NCBI RefSeq assembly: GCF_028473645.1
Contig: NZ_CP097269.1
Location: 3,614,001-3,678,000 of the forward strand
Origin: Acidovorax sp. GBBC 1281
GTDB lineage: Bacteria; Pseudomonadota; Gammaproteobacteria; Burkholderiales; Burkholderiaceae_C
Reading direction: 5' to 3'
DNA: 64,000 bases
The position numbers and the translations under genes were made by a program. Every line of letters begins with the position of its first letter. Within the stretch, counting starts at the first letter, position 1. This document shows, in pieces, positions 18,297-26,965 of this stretch. Below the pieces are notes generated by a model that saw only the letters and a list, made by a program, of their open reading frames with translations, made no database searches and was not told the DNA's origin.

Positions 18297-18363
18297 GGCG
18301 GCACCTCAAGGATGGCCCGAAACCATGCAGCTATCGTGCCTGCGAATTAACGGGACAGGACAC
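17205..18363 (-). mobile_element. IS630-family element nested in IS5 copy A
   Basis: A 1159-bp element with 22-bp perfect terminal inverted repeats (starting GTGTCCTGTCCCGTTAATTC) and TA target duplications at 17203-17204 and 18364-18365, the signature of IS630/Tc1 transposition. The uninterrupted target is visible in IS5 copy B, so the insertion point is certain. Confidence 0.96.
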
Positions 18364-19001
18364 TAGCCACATCGTCAACGAGCCTCGCGCTTTCAGCGCC
18401 GCGTTGTACGCCTTCCAGTTCGTCGTGCGGTACTTGCTCCGCTGCCTGTTCTTCGTCTCTGTCACGCAGTCAGTCTACGGGCATCAGCATCGCGATTTGT
18501 GCAACAAAGCCCAGTGCAAGCCATATCGACGTGTAACCAAGTCCCACAAGTAGTGTGACCCTCATAAACCAAATCAATCTTTTCGCAGTGATCGGAGATA
18601 CGTTGATGATTGAAACCAACCAGTAACCCAACCATTTCTCAGCGCGCGCCCAGCCACTCCAGACACGCGACATTCCGCGCCCCAGACGGTAGGCACTTTG
18701 CTCATTGGGCATCCGACCTCCCCATAATCGTAAATATTTTAACAATTTGTACTGATTGTACAGACAGGGATTTTTCCATGTAAGTGAAACATCCTACCGC
18801 AATTCTCTGGCGCGCGTCATCCCTTTGAGCATCCAATCATCGCCTGGAATAACACCTCTTCTGCACTTTCTCCGCTATATTCACACGCGAATTTTGCGGC
18901 AGATTCTCTAAACGAGAAGAACTGCGACACAGATCGCTCTTCAAATAGAAAATCACTTCCCGACCAAAGTTCACCCAAAAAATTATAGCGGAGGTGCTGA
19001 T

Positions 19002-20126
19002 ATGGAGTTTTCCTCATTACAGGAGAAGGCGTCACCAATTCGGAGCTCACGTGGCGAAAGAGGCCGCGACCTGTCAGATTTGGTGATCAGTGACCGAGAC
19101 AGAGTCATGCAGGAGCTAATTGATTTCCGCGCCGTTGGCACTGTCGTGCGACGTGCCCTTCTTGCACTGGCTGAAGGCACTGCCAAAGGTGCCAAGGCCG
19201 TATTGCAGCCGGATGACTCCGAAATCATCTCGCTCATTGGCCACGAAACGCTTGATGCGCGCTTCAGGGACGAACGGCTGAACTGGAAATTGAACGCATT
19301 GATCAGCACGAATGCAGCCTACGGCGCGGTCAAGATCGTCGGTTCCAACGCCTACAACCGAACGCTGGGACTGCCGCGGTCGCGTTCCACCATCTTGCTC
19401 TATGACAAGCTGACGATGCAGCCTTTGTCCATCATGGATGGCACCCAAATCTCAGCACGGCGAACAGGTGCCTATGCCTCGGTCGTGGTGGATATCACGT
19501 TGCAGCATAAGGATCGTCTCACGGTCTTTCTTTACGGCACAGGCCCTATTGCAGCGACCATAATCGATGACCTTCATGCCCATCATGGGCATCGCATCGA
19601 CAAGATATTCGTCAAGAGCCGCAGCATCGAGACGGCAGCATCATTTGCGAAGTGTGCAGAACAACGTACCCGGCTCCCGATTGAAGCAGTCGTTTCGGAC
19701 GATCAGCTCGCCAATGCGGATCTGGTCATAACGGCATCCAATGCACGTAATCCTCTGTTCAACGCAGGTTCTCTTTCCGACGATATTGTCGTATTGAATC
19801 TCGGAGGCGACGAGACACCTGCGGAATTCATTCGACATTCCCTGGAAGCGGGGACCGTCATTTGCGACGATATCAAGACCGTGTGTCACCGCAACTCCCA
19901 GAGTCTTTCCCTGTACTTCTCTCGGCAAAACCTGCGGCTGGAGGAAAGCGCATCCACCTATCGAATTCTCAATTTCAGCCAACTTCTCACCAGTCCTTCG
20001 TCCCTTCTTCGGAAACCCGTCTTTGTAACGTGCGTGGGGCTACCAGTGCTGGATCTTTATGTTGCCCAGTGGATATATGAACATCCAATGCGAAATCGTC
20101 GCCATGTATACAAGGCGGCGAGATAG
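19002..20126 (+). CDS. Ornithine cyclodeaminase/mu-crystallin family protein
   Basis: A 374-residue NAD(P)-binding protein. The central region LTVFLYGTGPIAATIIDDLHA has the Rossmann GxGxxA pattern of the family (here GTGPIA); WKLNALISTN..AYGAVKIVGSN and DGTQISARRTGAYASVV are the substrate-region and Arg-Thr motifs conserved in ornithine cyclodeaminase, alanine dehydrogenase and the siderophore enzyme SbnB. In Ti-plasmid opine pathways an ornithine cyclodeaminase (Ocd) turns ornithine released from octopine or nopaline into proline; here it sits beside an opine-oxidase-like set, converging on it. A strong GGAGGTG precedes the ATG. The exact substrate is unknown; SbnB-like or imine-reductase roles are alternatives. 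Confidence 0.82.
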   Translation: MEFSSLQEKASPIRSSRGERGRDLSDLVISDRDRVMQELIDFRAVGTVVRRALLALAEGTAKGAKAVLQPDDSEIISLIGHETLDARFRDERLNWKLNALISTNAAYGAVKIVGSNAYNRTLGLPRSRSTILLYDKLTMQPLSIMDGTQISARRTGAYASVVVDITLQHKDRLTVFLYGTGPIAATIIDDLHAHHGHRIDKIFVKSRSIETAASFAKCAEQRTRLPIEAVVSDDQLANADLVITASNARNPLFNAGSLSDDIVVLNLGGDETPAEFIRHSLEAGTVICDDIKTVCHRNSQSLSLYFSRQNLRLEESASTYRILNFSQLLTSPSSLLRKPVFVTCVGLPVLDLYVAQWIYEHPMRNRRHVYKAAR

Positions 20127-20155
20127 ACCATCTCAAGCAGGCGGACACCATCAGA

Positions 20156-21286
20156 TCATGCAGAAGGAGAGCGAGGTTGTCTGCCGACGGAGAACGCCTC
20201 AATCGGGGTGGCTGGCTCAACCTGAGAAACCAGATCAGCCATCACCTCCCCAACGGCGGGCGCAAGCTGGAAACCATGCGCAGAGAATCCAAAGGCGTGG
20301 AACGCCTTGGGACTACCGAGGCTGGGACCGATCACTGGCAACCCATCGTCCATGAACCCTTCAATTCCGGACCAGAACCTGACTGCATGAGCGGAGGCCA
20401 TGAAGGGAAACAAGGTGATTGCCGTCTCTGCAGCTTTGGCGATACCCGGAAGAAGGACGTTGGCCTGATTGGTGTCGAGATCGACAGGGGCACGATGGCC
20501 CCCGCCGATCAACACCGTTCCATTCGGAAACTGCTTGAACGACAGCGATCGCCCGGCCGCCCCGACAACCGGGCCCACCATCGGCGGCAGGCGAGCGGTA
20601 ATCATCAGCATGGAGCCGTTCGGCTTCAATGCCACTTCGTCTCCCAGCATTGCCGCAATGCGCTGTCCCCATGCCCCAGCGCAGTTCAAGAGCACGTCCG
20701 CCCTGAACGTCCGACCGTCTTGAAGCTTGGCGGACCAGCCGCCATCCTTATAGCCCAGGTGAGCAACCGCGGACCGCTCCTCCACGACTGCTCCGGCACG
20801 TACAGCGGCATGTTTCATCGCCAGCACCGTTCGGTATGGGTTGGCATAGCCATCATCTGCAACAAACAACCCGCCAACACAATGTGGCGTAAGCGCCGGC
20901 AGTCGGTCGTACAACTCTGATGCATCGATCACATGTTCTCGGTATTCCAATCCCAATGACGAGACCAAGCTGGAGCGGGTCTGCAACTGCGCAAATGCCG
21001 CCTGCGTCTCGGCAACGCGGATCTGGCCTACGGGTCGAAATCCGCAGTCATCGTCAAGCCAGTCCTGCGCCGTCAGCCACAGGCTCTTGGCTTTTATCGA
21101 TAGAGGAAGCTCCGACAAGTGGCGCCCCAACGTGCGCACCCCACCGGCATTCACGCCGGACGCATGGCGGCCAACGTAATCCTTCTCCAAAACGCAAACC
21201 CCGATCCCCCTTCGCGCGAGTTGAAGCGCAGCGGACATTCCCTGAATACCGCCCCCGACGATCAGCACATCGCTGCCCCGCTCCAT
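20156..21286 (-). CDS. FAD-dependent D-amino acid/opine oxidase beta-like subunit (DAO family)
   Basis: A 376-residue flavoprotein opening SDVLIVGGGIQGMSAALQLARRG, the dinucleotide-binding motif of the DAO superfamily, and closing with GFSAHGFQLAPAVGEVMADLV, the second FAD contact. PVGQIRVAETQAAFAQL and CAGAWGQRIAAMLG are typical of glycine/sarcosine oxidase and opine oxidase OoxB/HcnC subunits. With the two genes just upstream on the same strand it forms the alpha/beta/gamma set of opine oxidases or hydrogen cyanide synthase-like enzymes, which oxidise a secondary amine C-N bond. ATG at 21286 is chosen because it precedes the Rossmann motif by six residues and lies 1 bp from the upstream stop. 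No transmembrane segment. Confidence 0.82.
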   Translation of the reverse strand: MERGSDVLIVGGGIQGMSAALQLARRGIGVCVLEKDYVGRHASGVNAGGVRTLGRHLSELPLSIKAKSLWLTAQDWLDDDCGFRPVGQIRVAETQAAFAQLQTRSSLVSSLGLEYREHVIDASELYDRLPALTPHCVGGLFVADDGYANPYRTVLAMKHAAVRAGAVVEERSAVAHLGYKDGGWSAKLQDGRTFRADVLLNCAGAWGQRIAAMLGDEVALKPNGSMLMITARLPPMVGPVVGAAGRSLSFKQFPNGTVLIGGGHRAPVDLDTNQANVLLPGIAKAAETAITLFPFMASAHAVRFWSGIEGFMDDGLPVIGPSLGSPKAFHAFGFSAHGFQLAPAVGEVMADLVSQVEPATPIEAFSVGRQPRSPSA

Positions 21287-21287
21287 G

Positions 21288-22685
21288 TCAGTTTTTCTCC
21301 ATCTGGCCGGCAAGTGGCGCCAGTTCATCGAGCCTCACCGGACGGACGGGGGGTCGAGAACGCGGCGGCGCAGTAGCGCTTGATGGGTCTTCACCCGAAG
21401 CCGCAGACATTGCGATGGCCAGAGTCTGTCCACACATTCGTCCTTGACATGGCCCCATGCCGCATCGTGTTTCGCTCTTGAACTGATTGAGGTCGAATCC
21501 ACCAGAAGAAACAAAGCCGCTGAGCGCGCCAGCGCTCACGTTTTCGCACCGGCAGATGATCGTCGCATCGGTCAACGGCGCGATCGCTTGCTGCGCCGGA
21601 CGATAGAGGGCATCAAGGAAACCCCTGATTCGACGGTTGCGCTTCATTGCTGCATCCAACGGACGAACGGCCACCCGGTGGTCGCGCTCAGACAATGCGC
21701 CGAGGTCTCGGGCAATCGCCAGCGCCGCCCGCCGTCCCGTCAGTGCAGAGCAGTCGGCTCCCACAATACGTCCTGCATCCCCGGCCATCACGATCCGCGG
21801 CTCGGAAGTGCGACCTTCACTGTCGGTAGCGATGCGCCAGCACATCTGCCCGGCGTCCCACTCGCGTTTGCACCCCGCAGCAGCCGCCAGTGCGGTGTTG
21901 GGTACGACGCCTTGATGCACAAAGAGTGTTTTCACGCCCGTGATGCATTGCGATCGATCGCGGTGGCGAAACATGATCTCTTCGATCTGCTCCTGTCCAC
22001 GCGCCTCCAACGACGATGCGCCGAAGAAAAGTGGGACGCGGGCCTGATGGATGCTTCGGATCAGGCCGACGCCTGTCATGAGCAGCTTTGTCCCCATGAG
22101 TGCGCCGCTGATATGACGGCAGGCAGTCCGGTAGTTGGCCTTTGGCGTCATATCGATGACTGCCCTCACGGGCACTCCCAGACGCAGGTACTGTGCCGCC
22201 GCGAGAAAAAGAAGTGGGCCGCTCCCGGCAAAGACGGCGTGTGGCGCAACAGTTGCGCTTGCCTTCAGCGCAATCTGCGCTGCCCCTGCACCCATAACAC
22301 CCGGCAGCGTCCAGCCGGGAAATGGAATGGGGCGCTCCATGGCACCCGTTGCCAGGATCACACGGCGGGCCAGCGAACGATGCGGAACTTCATCTTTTGA
22401 CCACACCACCAGCCCTGCCGGATCGATGAACCAGGCATCTGCGCCAGTCTGGTGGACGGCCCCACAATGGGCAAACTTGGCGACCAGCGGCTGACCCTTT
22501 TGATAGGACTTTCCAAGCGCCTGCATGACCGATGGGTTTGACTGCTCGATCCCCCGAAAAATCTGTCCACCGGCGTGGGTTTGCTCATCAAGGACAAGCA
22601 CCGATAAGCCGTGGGTCCGTGCTTCCAGAGCGGCACTCATGCCGGCTGGCCCTGCCCCGATGACGACAACATCCCAGATCGTCAT
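21288..22685 (-). CDS. NAD(P)/FAD-dependent oxidoreductase, opine oxidase alpha-like subunit
   Basis: A 465-residue protein: WDVVVIGAGPAGMSAALEARTHG is the first nucleotide-binding site, VFAGSGPLLFLAAAQYLRLG the second, and EPRIVMAGDAGRIVGADCSALTGRRAALAIA the C-terminal FAD contact. Near the end ICRCENVS and RCGMGPCQGRMCG give the four Cys of a BFD-like [2Fe-2S] domain. This architecture is that of OoxA/NoxA (octopine and nopaline oxidase) and HcnB. It overlaps the small ferredoxin-like gene upstream by 4 bp. ATG at 22685 is preferred over earlier in-frame starts, which lie inside the upstream gene. It probably channels electrons from the DAO subunit to the respiratory chain; the substrate is not determinable. 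Confidence 0.85.
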   Translation of the reverse strand: MTIWDVVVIGAGPAGMSAALEARTHGLSVLVLDEQTHAGGQIFRGIEQSNPSVMQALGKSYQKGQPLVAKFAHCGAVHQTGADAWFIDPAGLVVWSKDEVPHRSLARRVILATGAMERPIPFPGWTLPGVMGAGAAQIALKASATVAPHAVFAGSGPLLFLAAAQYLRLGVPVRAVIDMTPKANYRTACRHISGALMGTKLLMTGVGLIRSIHQARVPLFFGASSLEARGQEQIEEIMFRHRDRSQCITGVKTLFVHQGVVPNTALAAAAGCKREWDAGQMCWRIATDSEGRTSEPRIVMAGDAGRIVGADCSALTGRRAALAIARDLGALSERDHRVAVRPLDAAMKRNRRIRGFLDALYRPAQQAIAPLTDATIICRCENVSAGALSGFVSSGGFDLNQFKSETRCGMGPCQGRMCGQTLAIAMSAASGEDPSSATAPPRSRPPVRPVRLDELAPLAGQMEKN

Positions 22686-22960
22686 CGCACGATGCCCGTA
22701 TGGATCACCATCCCGGCCGCGACCGGGCGCATGCACGCCCGTGTACCGGGGCGGCCGTCGATGTCCGCCAGGCATTCAAAGCACGCCCCCATCAGGCAAT
22801 GCGGAGAGCGTACCTCCCCAGTGACGGGATGGATGCGCGCAATACCGTCATTTGCAAGAAGCAGCGCCACGGCTGCCGTGGCACCCAAAGGCACCGCAAC
22901 GGGCCTGTCGTCTATGAAGACCTCGACCATTTCTGCTTCTCGATCAAGACACACAAACAT
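22682..22960 (-). CDS. Small (2Fe-2S)-binding protein, opine oxidase gamma-like subunit
   Basis: A 92-residue protein with the arrangement CLMGACFECLADIDG...TRAC: four cysteines in the pattern of plant-type ferredoxin-like subunits called HcnA or OoxC. It opens VEVFIDDRPVAVPLGATAAVALL, a short beta sheet. It overlaps the alpha-like subunit by ATGA and follows the permease gene by 8 bp, so the oxidase and the importer are one operon. The start at 22960 is preceded by AGGACC; a start 10 codons later (MVEV) is possible. Confidence 0.85.
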   Translation of the reverse strand: MFVCLDREAEMVEVFIDDRPVAVPLGATAAVALLLANDGIARIHPVTGEVRSPHCLMGACFECLADIDGRPGTRACMRPVAAGMVIHTGIVR

Positions 22961-22968
22961 GACAGGTC

Positions 22969-23763
22969 CTATCGCTTGCCGACAAAGATGCGGTCGAGCC
23001 CATAGATCCGGTCGATGACCAGCATCAGGGCAACGGCGGCGAAAATCAAAAGCGACGAAATCGAAGCAACCATAGGGTCGATCGAATCTTCGATACGGTG
23101 ATAGATAGCAACAGGGAGAGTTGTCAGCGAGGGTGATGCGATGAAGGCGCTCATCGTCACTTCATCGAAGCTGTGAATGAATGCAAGCACCCACCCGCTG
23201 ACAACGCCCGGCAGCATCAGGCGCAGAGTGATCCGCCGGAACACCGTCCACGGGCCTGCCCCCAGCGAGGCCGCCGCCTGCTCAAGTGCCGCATCCATGC
23301 CATCGGCAGAAGACAGGCACAAACGCAGCGCATAAGGCGTGATGATGATGATGTGCGCGGACACCATCCCGAGAAAGGTTCCACTGATCCCGGCATCGGT
23401 GAAAAAACGCAGGAACGCGACACCGAGTACCACATGGGGAATGAGCAACGGCGACATCAAGGCAGCACTGATGGCATTGCGCCCGATGAAATGAAAACGC
23501 GCCAAAGCCAGCGCCGCAGGCAGTGCAAAAAGCAGCGATACGCTTGCCGACACCACCCCCAGGACGAGGCTGGTCCGCAGTGATTGAGCGAACTCCGGGG
23601 CCTCCAGAAGCGCCCGGTACCAGCGCAACGACGCACCATTGAACGGCATCGACATATACCCTTTGTCGGTGAACGACACCAGGATGACAGTGACCAATGG
23701 CGCGGCAATGAAGCAAATGAAGAGCGCGTGAAACAGAAGCGCGAGCGGACCATTCGTTCTCAT
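22969..23763 (-). CDS. ABC transporter permease, PotC-like
   Basis: A 264-residue inner-membrane protein with about six hydrophobic segments. The coupling loop for the ATPase is seen as LEQAAASLGAGPWTVFRRITLRLMLPGV (EAA motif variant). The PotC family brings in polyamines, opines, 2-aminoethylphosphonate or similar cations. It overlaps the upstream permease by ATGA (23760-23763) and is followed by the oxidase genes, suggesting import and oxidation of the same compound. In Ti plasmids, mannityl-opine importers are of this type rather than amino-acid type, which makes the opine reading plausible but not specific. Confidence 0.88.
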   Translation of the reverse strand: MRTNGPLALLFHALFICFIAAPLVTVILVSFTDKGYMSMPFNGASLRWYRALLEAPEFAQSLRTSLVLGVVSASVSLLFALPAALALARFHFIGRNAISAALMSPLLIPHVVLGVAFLRFFTDAGISGTFLGMVSAHIIIITPYALRLCLSSADGMDAALEQAAASLGAGPWTVFRRITLRLMLPGVVSGWVLAFIHSFDEVTMSAFIASPSLTTLPVAIYHRIEDSIDPMVASISSLLIFAAVALMLVIDRIYGLDRIFVGKR

Positions 23764-24701
23764 GCGGGGATTTCCTTCGGCTGGTTCTGTACCAATGCAT
23801 CGCCATGGCGTGGCTGACGCTCAGTCATGCGACGATAGGCGGCGAGGATTGCCAGATTGGCAAACAGGAGCGTCATCGCAATCGCTGCACCGAGGGGCCA
23901 GTTGAGTGTGCTGAGGAACTCGTCATAGACAGCGGTGGCCGCAACCTTCAGGCGCCGACCACCGATGATTGCCGGTGTGGCGAAGGCGGTTGCAGCAAGC
24001 GAGAAGACGACCACCGATCCCGATATGACGCCGGGCATGATCTGCGGCAGAAGCAGGCGCCGAAGGATGGTGAATTCGCTGGCCCCAAGCGATGCCCCAG
24101 CCCTTTCCACATCCGGGTCGCAACGCTGCAGCGAGACCCAGACCGAAATGACCACGAATGGCACCAATACATGCACCAGTGCAATGACCATTCCCGACAT
24201 CGAGTAGAGCAGCGATACCGGCTCTTGTGCCAAACCGAGCCCCTGCAGCGCAAGGCTGATCGGGCCATTGCTGCCAAGCAAGATTGCCCAGCCAAGCGTG
24301 CGGACCACCACAGATATGAGAAAGGGCCCGAGGATCGCCACCAGAAAAAGGCTGCGCCAGGGATTTCCCATCCGCGACAGGATGATCGCCTGCGGTGTAC
24401 CGATCAGTACGCAGATGACTGTGACGCTGATCGACAGAATGAAAGTGCGCAGAAACACCGTGTGGAAATAGCTGTCGGATATGACTTCCAGATAATTTCC
24501 GCCGCTGTAGCCTCCTGCCATCTGGAAACTGAGCAGAAAGGTCGCGACGAGCGGAACGGCCAACAACAATCCATAAAACACCAGCGCCGGAAGCGACAGG
24601 AAGTACGGAAGCATTGAGGGGATAAGTGCGCTGGTCGAGCGGACAGTCCTTTGCGGCTTTCGGATGAGTGGTGAAGTCGCGGGGGCTACCTTAGTGGTCA
24701 T
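23760..24701 (-). CDS. ABC transporter permease, PotB-like
   Basis: A 313-residue permease with a long basic N-terminal cytoplasmic tail and about six membrane helices (for example FYGLLLAVPLVATFLLSF and LFLVAILGPFLISVVVRTLGWAIL). The EAA loop reads VERAGASLGASEFTILRRLLLPQIMPGV. It forms the membrane channel with the PotC-like partner, whose start it overlaps by 4 bp, and its own start overlaps the ATPase stop at 24698-24701. All four importer genes are thus translationally coupled or closely spaced. Confidence 0.88.
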   Translation of the reverse strand: MTTKVAPATSPLIRKPQRTVRSTSALIPSMLPYFLSLPALVFYGLLLAVPLVATFLLSFQMAGGYSGGNYLEVISDSYFHTVFLRTFILSISVTVICVLIGTPQAIILSRMGNPWRSLFLVAILGPFLISVVVRTLGWAILLGSNGPISLALQGLGLAQEPVSLLYSMSGMVIALVHVLVPFVVISVWVSLQRCDPDVERAGASLGASEFTILRRLLLPQIMPGVISGSVVVFSLAATAFATPAIIGGRRLKVAATAVYDEFLSTLNWPLGAAIAMTLLFANLAILAAYRRMTERQPRHGDALVQNQPKEIPA

Positions 24702-25765
24702 GGGGTCCCTCCCACGATCTGCATGTCTTCGGCATTCCAGCGCAAACCGACTGTTTGGCCTTCTTCCACCGGCACGCCTTCGTTTTGGCGCCGTAGAAGA
24801 AGACGCCCGACCGGGCTGTCCACTTCATAGATCCAGTGATCCCCACAGAACACTCTCATGCATACCTTCGCCTCCAGGGAATGAGACGACGACGTGGAGG
24901 CGGCCAATGGTTCAATCGCTATCTTTTCGGGGCGCAGCGACACGGAAATGTCGCCCGTCGCAGAGACACCCGCGGGGAGCGGCAAATTGATGTCCCGCAC
25001 CACCAGTGCGGCATCGCCCTCGCCCCCCCGCTTCACACGACCGTTCAACAGATTCGTCTTGCCGAGAAATGTGGCGACGAAAGCCGTCACGGGTCGCTCA
25101 TAGACATCGTGCGGCGGGCCGACCTGTTCAATCCGGCCCTGGTTCATCACCGCGATCCGGTCTGAAAGCGCCATGGCTTCGGACTGGTCGTGCGTCACCA
25201 TGATGGTCGTGGTGCCAACCGTCCGCTGGATGCGCCGAAGCTCGATTTGCATGTCTTCACGCAACTTGGCGTCAAGGTTGGAGAGCGGCTCATCCAGAAG
25301 CAGGATCGGCGGTTCGATCACCAGAGCACGCGCCAGCGCGACCCGTTGGCGTTGGCCACCGGAAAGCTGGCTCGGTAGCCGACGCCTCATGCCGCCGAGA
25401 TGCACCAGTTCGAGAATCTCAGAGACGCGACGGCGGCATTCATCTGGCGCCATACGGCGCATCTGAAGACCGAAGCCGATGTTTTCCTCCACCGTCATGT
25501 GGGGAAAAAGTGCGTAGGACTGGAACACCACGCCAAGCCCACGCTCGCTGGCCTTGGTTGCAAGCAGATCATTGTCGGCCAAGCGAATGGCGCCCGCGGT
25601 TGGATGTACGAAGCCCGCGATCATTTGCAATGTCGTGGTCTTGCCGCAGCCGGAAGGACCGAGCAGCGAAAGAAATTCACCGCGCTTGACGCCGAGCGTC
25701 AGCGCATCGACGGCGACGAAGCCGGCATATTGTTTGCGCAGACCGGCGAGTTCTAGATAGGTCAT
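24698..25765 (-). CDS. ABC transporter ATP-binding protein, PotA-like
   Basis: A 355-residue ATPase. Walker A is GPSGCGKTT, the Q-loop VFQSYALFPHMTV, the signature LSGGQRQRVALARAL, Walker B ILLLDEPLSNLDAKLR and the switch His VTHDQSEAMAL; a TOBE domain follows from about residue 260 (VSLRPEKIAIEP). This is the PotA/CysA-type energy subunit of the neighbouring importer. ATG at 25765 (MTYLELAGLRKQY) fits the family start; an in-frame extension to 25822 would run into the upstream gene. The 53-bp gap behind the binding-protein gene is the only real spacer in the operon. Confidence 0.9.
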   Translation of the reverse strand: MTYLELAGLRKQYAGFVAVDALTLGVKRGEFLSLLGPSGCGKTTTLQMIAGFVHPTAGAIRLADNDLLATKASERGLGVVFQSYALFPHMTVEENIGFGLQMRRMAPDECRRRVSEILELVHLGGMRRRLPSQLSGGQRQRVALARALVIEPPILLLDEPLSNLDAKLREDMQIELRRIQRTVGTTTIMVTHDQSEAMALSDRIAVMNQGRIEQVGPPHDVYERPVTAFVATFLGKTNLLNGRVKRGGEGDAALVVRDINLPLPAGVSATGDISVSLRPEKIAIEPLAASTSSSHSLEAKVCMRVFCGDHWIYEVDSPVGRLLLRRQNEGVPVEEGQTVGLRWNAEDMQIVGGTP

Positions 25766-25818
25766 TGTCTGAACCTCAAAATGCTGGAGAGATTGGCGAT
25801 GGAGGCGACCGAAGGAGG

Positions 25819-26883
25819 TCAACCGCCCTCGACTTCGCGGGTCCAGCGCTTCGTCCAGTTCGCCCGTTCTGCATTTACCGCTTTCCAGTCAACGGGAATG
25901 AGTTGGGAAACTGCCTGCGGGCCATAGGTCACCGTCGCTGCAATCTCAGGCGTGAGCACCGTCTTGCGGTTGGTCGGTCCCCACCCCGCCTCGCGGGCGA
26001 GCGCGGCTTGGGCTTGCGGCGTGAAAAAAGCCTGAAGCAATGCCTGCGACAACTGCGGTGCGTTGCTGCCGGTGACCGGGCAGATGGTCGTCTGTAGTGC
26101 GACGGCGCCCTCTTTCGGTGTCACGAAGGCCACCGGAAATCCGCTCTTCGAAAGTGCCAATGCCCGACCACTTCCCCAAACACCTAACAGAACCTCGCGC
26201 GTCTGGAAGAGTTCGGAAATCTTTCCCGAAGAACTTTCGAAGCTGAGCACATTCGGACCGATCTTCTCGCGCACGAAATCAAAGGCTGGCTCCATCGTGC
26301 CTGCGTCCCCGAGCGCCTTGGACAAAGCAAGCAAGGCATGCAGGCCATAACTGTTCGTAATCGACGGCAGCAGGATCTTGCCCTTGTAGGCTGGAGTGGC
26401 CAGATCGCTCCAGGATGTTGGTGCAGGCCAGCCCCTTCGCGCGAACTCTTCGGTGTTGTAGGCAAGTCCAGTCGCCACGATACCCACACCAATCGATCGG
26501 CCATCGCCGTTCGTTTTCGCAAGGTCGTAGAGATCATCCAGCCCAGAGAACGGCGCGACCGGAGCACAAAGGCCCAGGCTCACGGCCTGCTGCATAGGGC
26601 CATCATCGAGTATGGCAACGTCGATTTCTGGATTGCCTTGCTGGGCCTGAAGTCGCGCCAGATTGGCGGCCGAAGTACCCGCAACATATTCTATTTTCAC
26701 ATTATGCGTCGCAGCGAATGGGACGAGAATATCCTGCTTGATTACGGCTTCACTGCTTCCGCCATATCCAGCCACATATAAAACTTCCTGCGCCAACGCG
26801 GGCGAGCCAGTTGCAAAAATTAATGCACCGGACAACGTACCTCCCAGCACTCTCGACCACCAATCAAGGATAGGTTTCTTCAT
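25819..26883 (-). CDS. Periplasmic substrate-binding protein of PotD/spermidine type
   Basis: A 354-residue extracellular solute-binding protein with a clear signal peptide ending SPALAQ. The mature protein starts EVLYVAGYGGSSEAVIKQDILVPF, the typical first strand of this class, and contains IDVAILDDGPMQQAVSLGL, VGIVATGLAYNTEEFARRGWPAPTSWSDL and LWGSGRALAL-like motifs of family 1/PotD proteins. It is the first gene of the operon and divergent from the LysR gene at 26994; AGGGG precedes the ATG. The ligand is probably a polyamine-like or opine-like cation, judged from the oxidase genes downstream. Confidence 0.88.
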   Translation of the reverse strand: MKKPILDWWSRVLGGTLSGALIFATGSPALAQEVLYVAGYGGSSEAVIKQDILVPFAATHNVKIEYVAGTSAANLARLQAQQGNPEIDVAILDDGPMQQAVSLGLCAPVAPFSGLDDLYDLAKTNGDGRSIGVGIVATGLAYNTEEFARRGWPAPTSWSDLATPAYKGKILLPSITNSYGLHALLALSKALGDAGTMEPAFDFVREKIGPNVLSFESSSGKISELFQTREVLLGVWGSGRALALSKSGFPVAFVTPKEGAVALQTTICPVTGSNAPQLSQALLQAFFTPQAQAALAREAGWGPTNRKTVLTPEIAATVTYGPQAVSQLIPVDWKAVNAERANWTKRWTREVEGG

Positions 26884-26944
26884 AAATATATCCCCTCGTT
26901 ATCGTTTGATGGCCACAGGTTGTGTTGTAAATTCCATTATGTCA

Positions 26945-26965
26945 AAGTCGAAAAATGACCGACTT
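26945..26965. promoter_or_regulatory. Candidate LysR-type operator in the divergent promoter region
   Basis: The inverted repeat AAGTCG-N9-CGACTT lies about 30 bp before the LysR start and about 60 bp before the binding-protein start, where LysR regulators usually bind. It is the clearest dyad in the 110-bp intergenic region. Binding is inferred. Confidence 0.5.

Larger units (their letters stand above)
16354..18465 (-). pseudogene. IS5-family transposase of copy A, disrupted
   Basis: The start of the reading frame is at 18465; it is broken at 18364 by the IS630 insertion (after MTETKNRQRSK...TMWL, about residue 34) and continues from 17204 to 16354. The downstream part still contains the DDE residues: LLVDSTGIK, SADGAYDTRA and SLVETKMHC. 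It is identical in protein sequence to the intact transposase at 27617-28567, which could mobilise this copy in trans because both ends are present. An internal ATG (MQWFGT) could give a truncated product lacking the N-terminus. Confidence 0.92.
16300..18511 (-). mobile_element. IS5-family (IS903 group) element, copy A, itself interrupted by an IS630 element
   Basis: Terminal inverted repeats GGCGCTGTTGCACAAATCG (16300 side) and GGCTTTGTTGCACAAATCG (18511 side). Perfect 9-bp target duplication CAGTGCAAG at 16291-16299 and 18512-18520, as expected for the IS903 group. Total length 2212 bp equals the 1051 bp of copy B (27571-28621) plus a 1159-bp IS630 element plus its 2-bp TA duplication. The transposase sequence is identical to copy B at protein level. 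Confidence 0.95.
16132..18712 (-). pseudogene. DUF3742 family protein gene, split by nested insertion sequences
   Basis: The start is at 18712 after a GGGGAGGT ribosome-binding site; the first 67 codons (MPNEQSAYRLGRGMSRVWSGW...) end exactly at 18512. The reading frame resumes at 16290 with LIVSVGATAWTMHDSDSTNDD and stops at 16132. Removing the IS5 element and one copy of its 9-bp target duplication restores an uninterrupted 119-codon frame. DUF3742 proteins are small membrane proteins characteristic of ICEclc/PFGI-1-type elements, lying beside traG in opposite orientation. As it stands the gene can only make the first 67 residues plus a short IS-encoded tail, losing the C-terminal part. Confidence 0.9.

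Noticed and set aside
18817..19050. Minus-strand frame of 77 codons overlapping the ornithine cyclodeaminase start
   Set aside because: Composition is protein-like (FLFEERSVSQFFSF), but there is no ribosome-binding site, it overlaps a well-supported start, and I recognise no family. It could be a real small gene, but I cannot support it.
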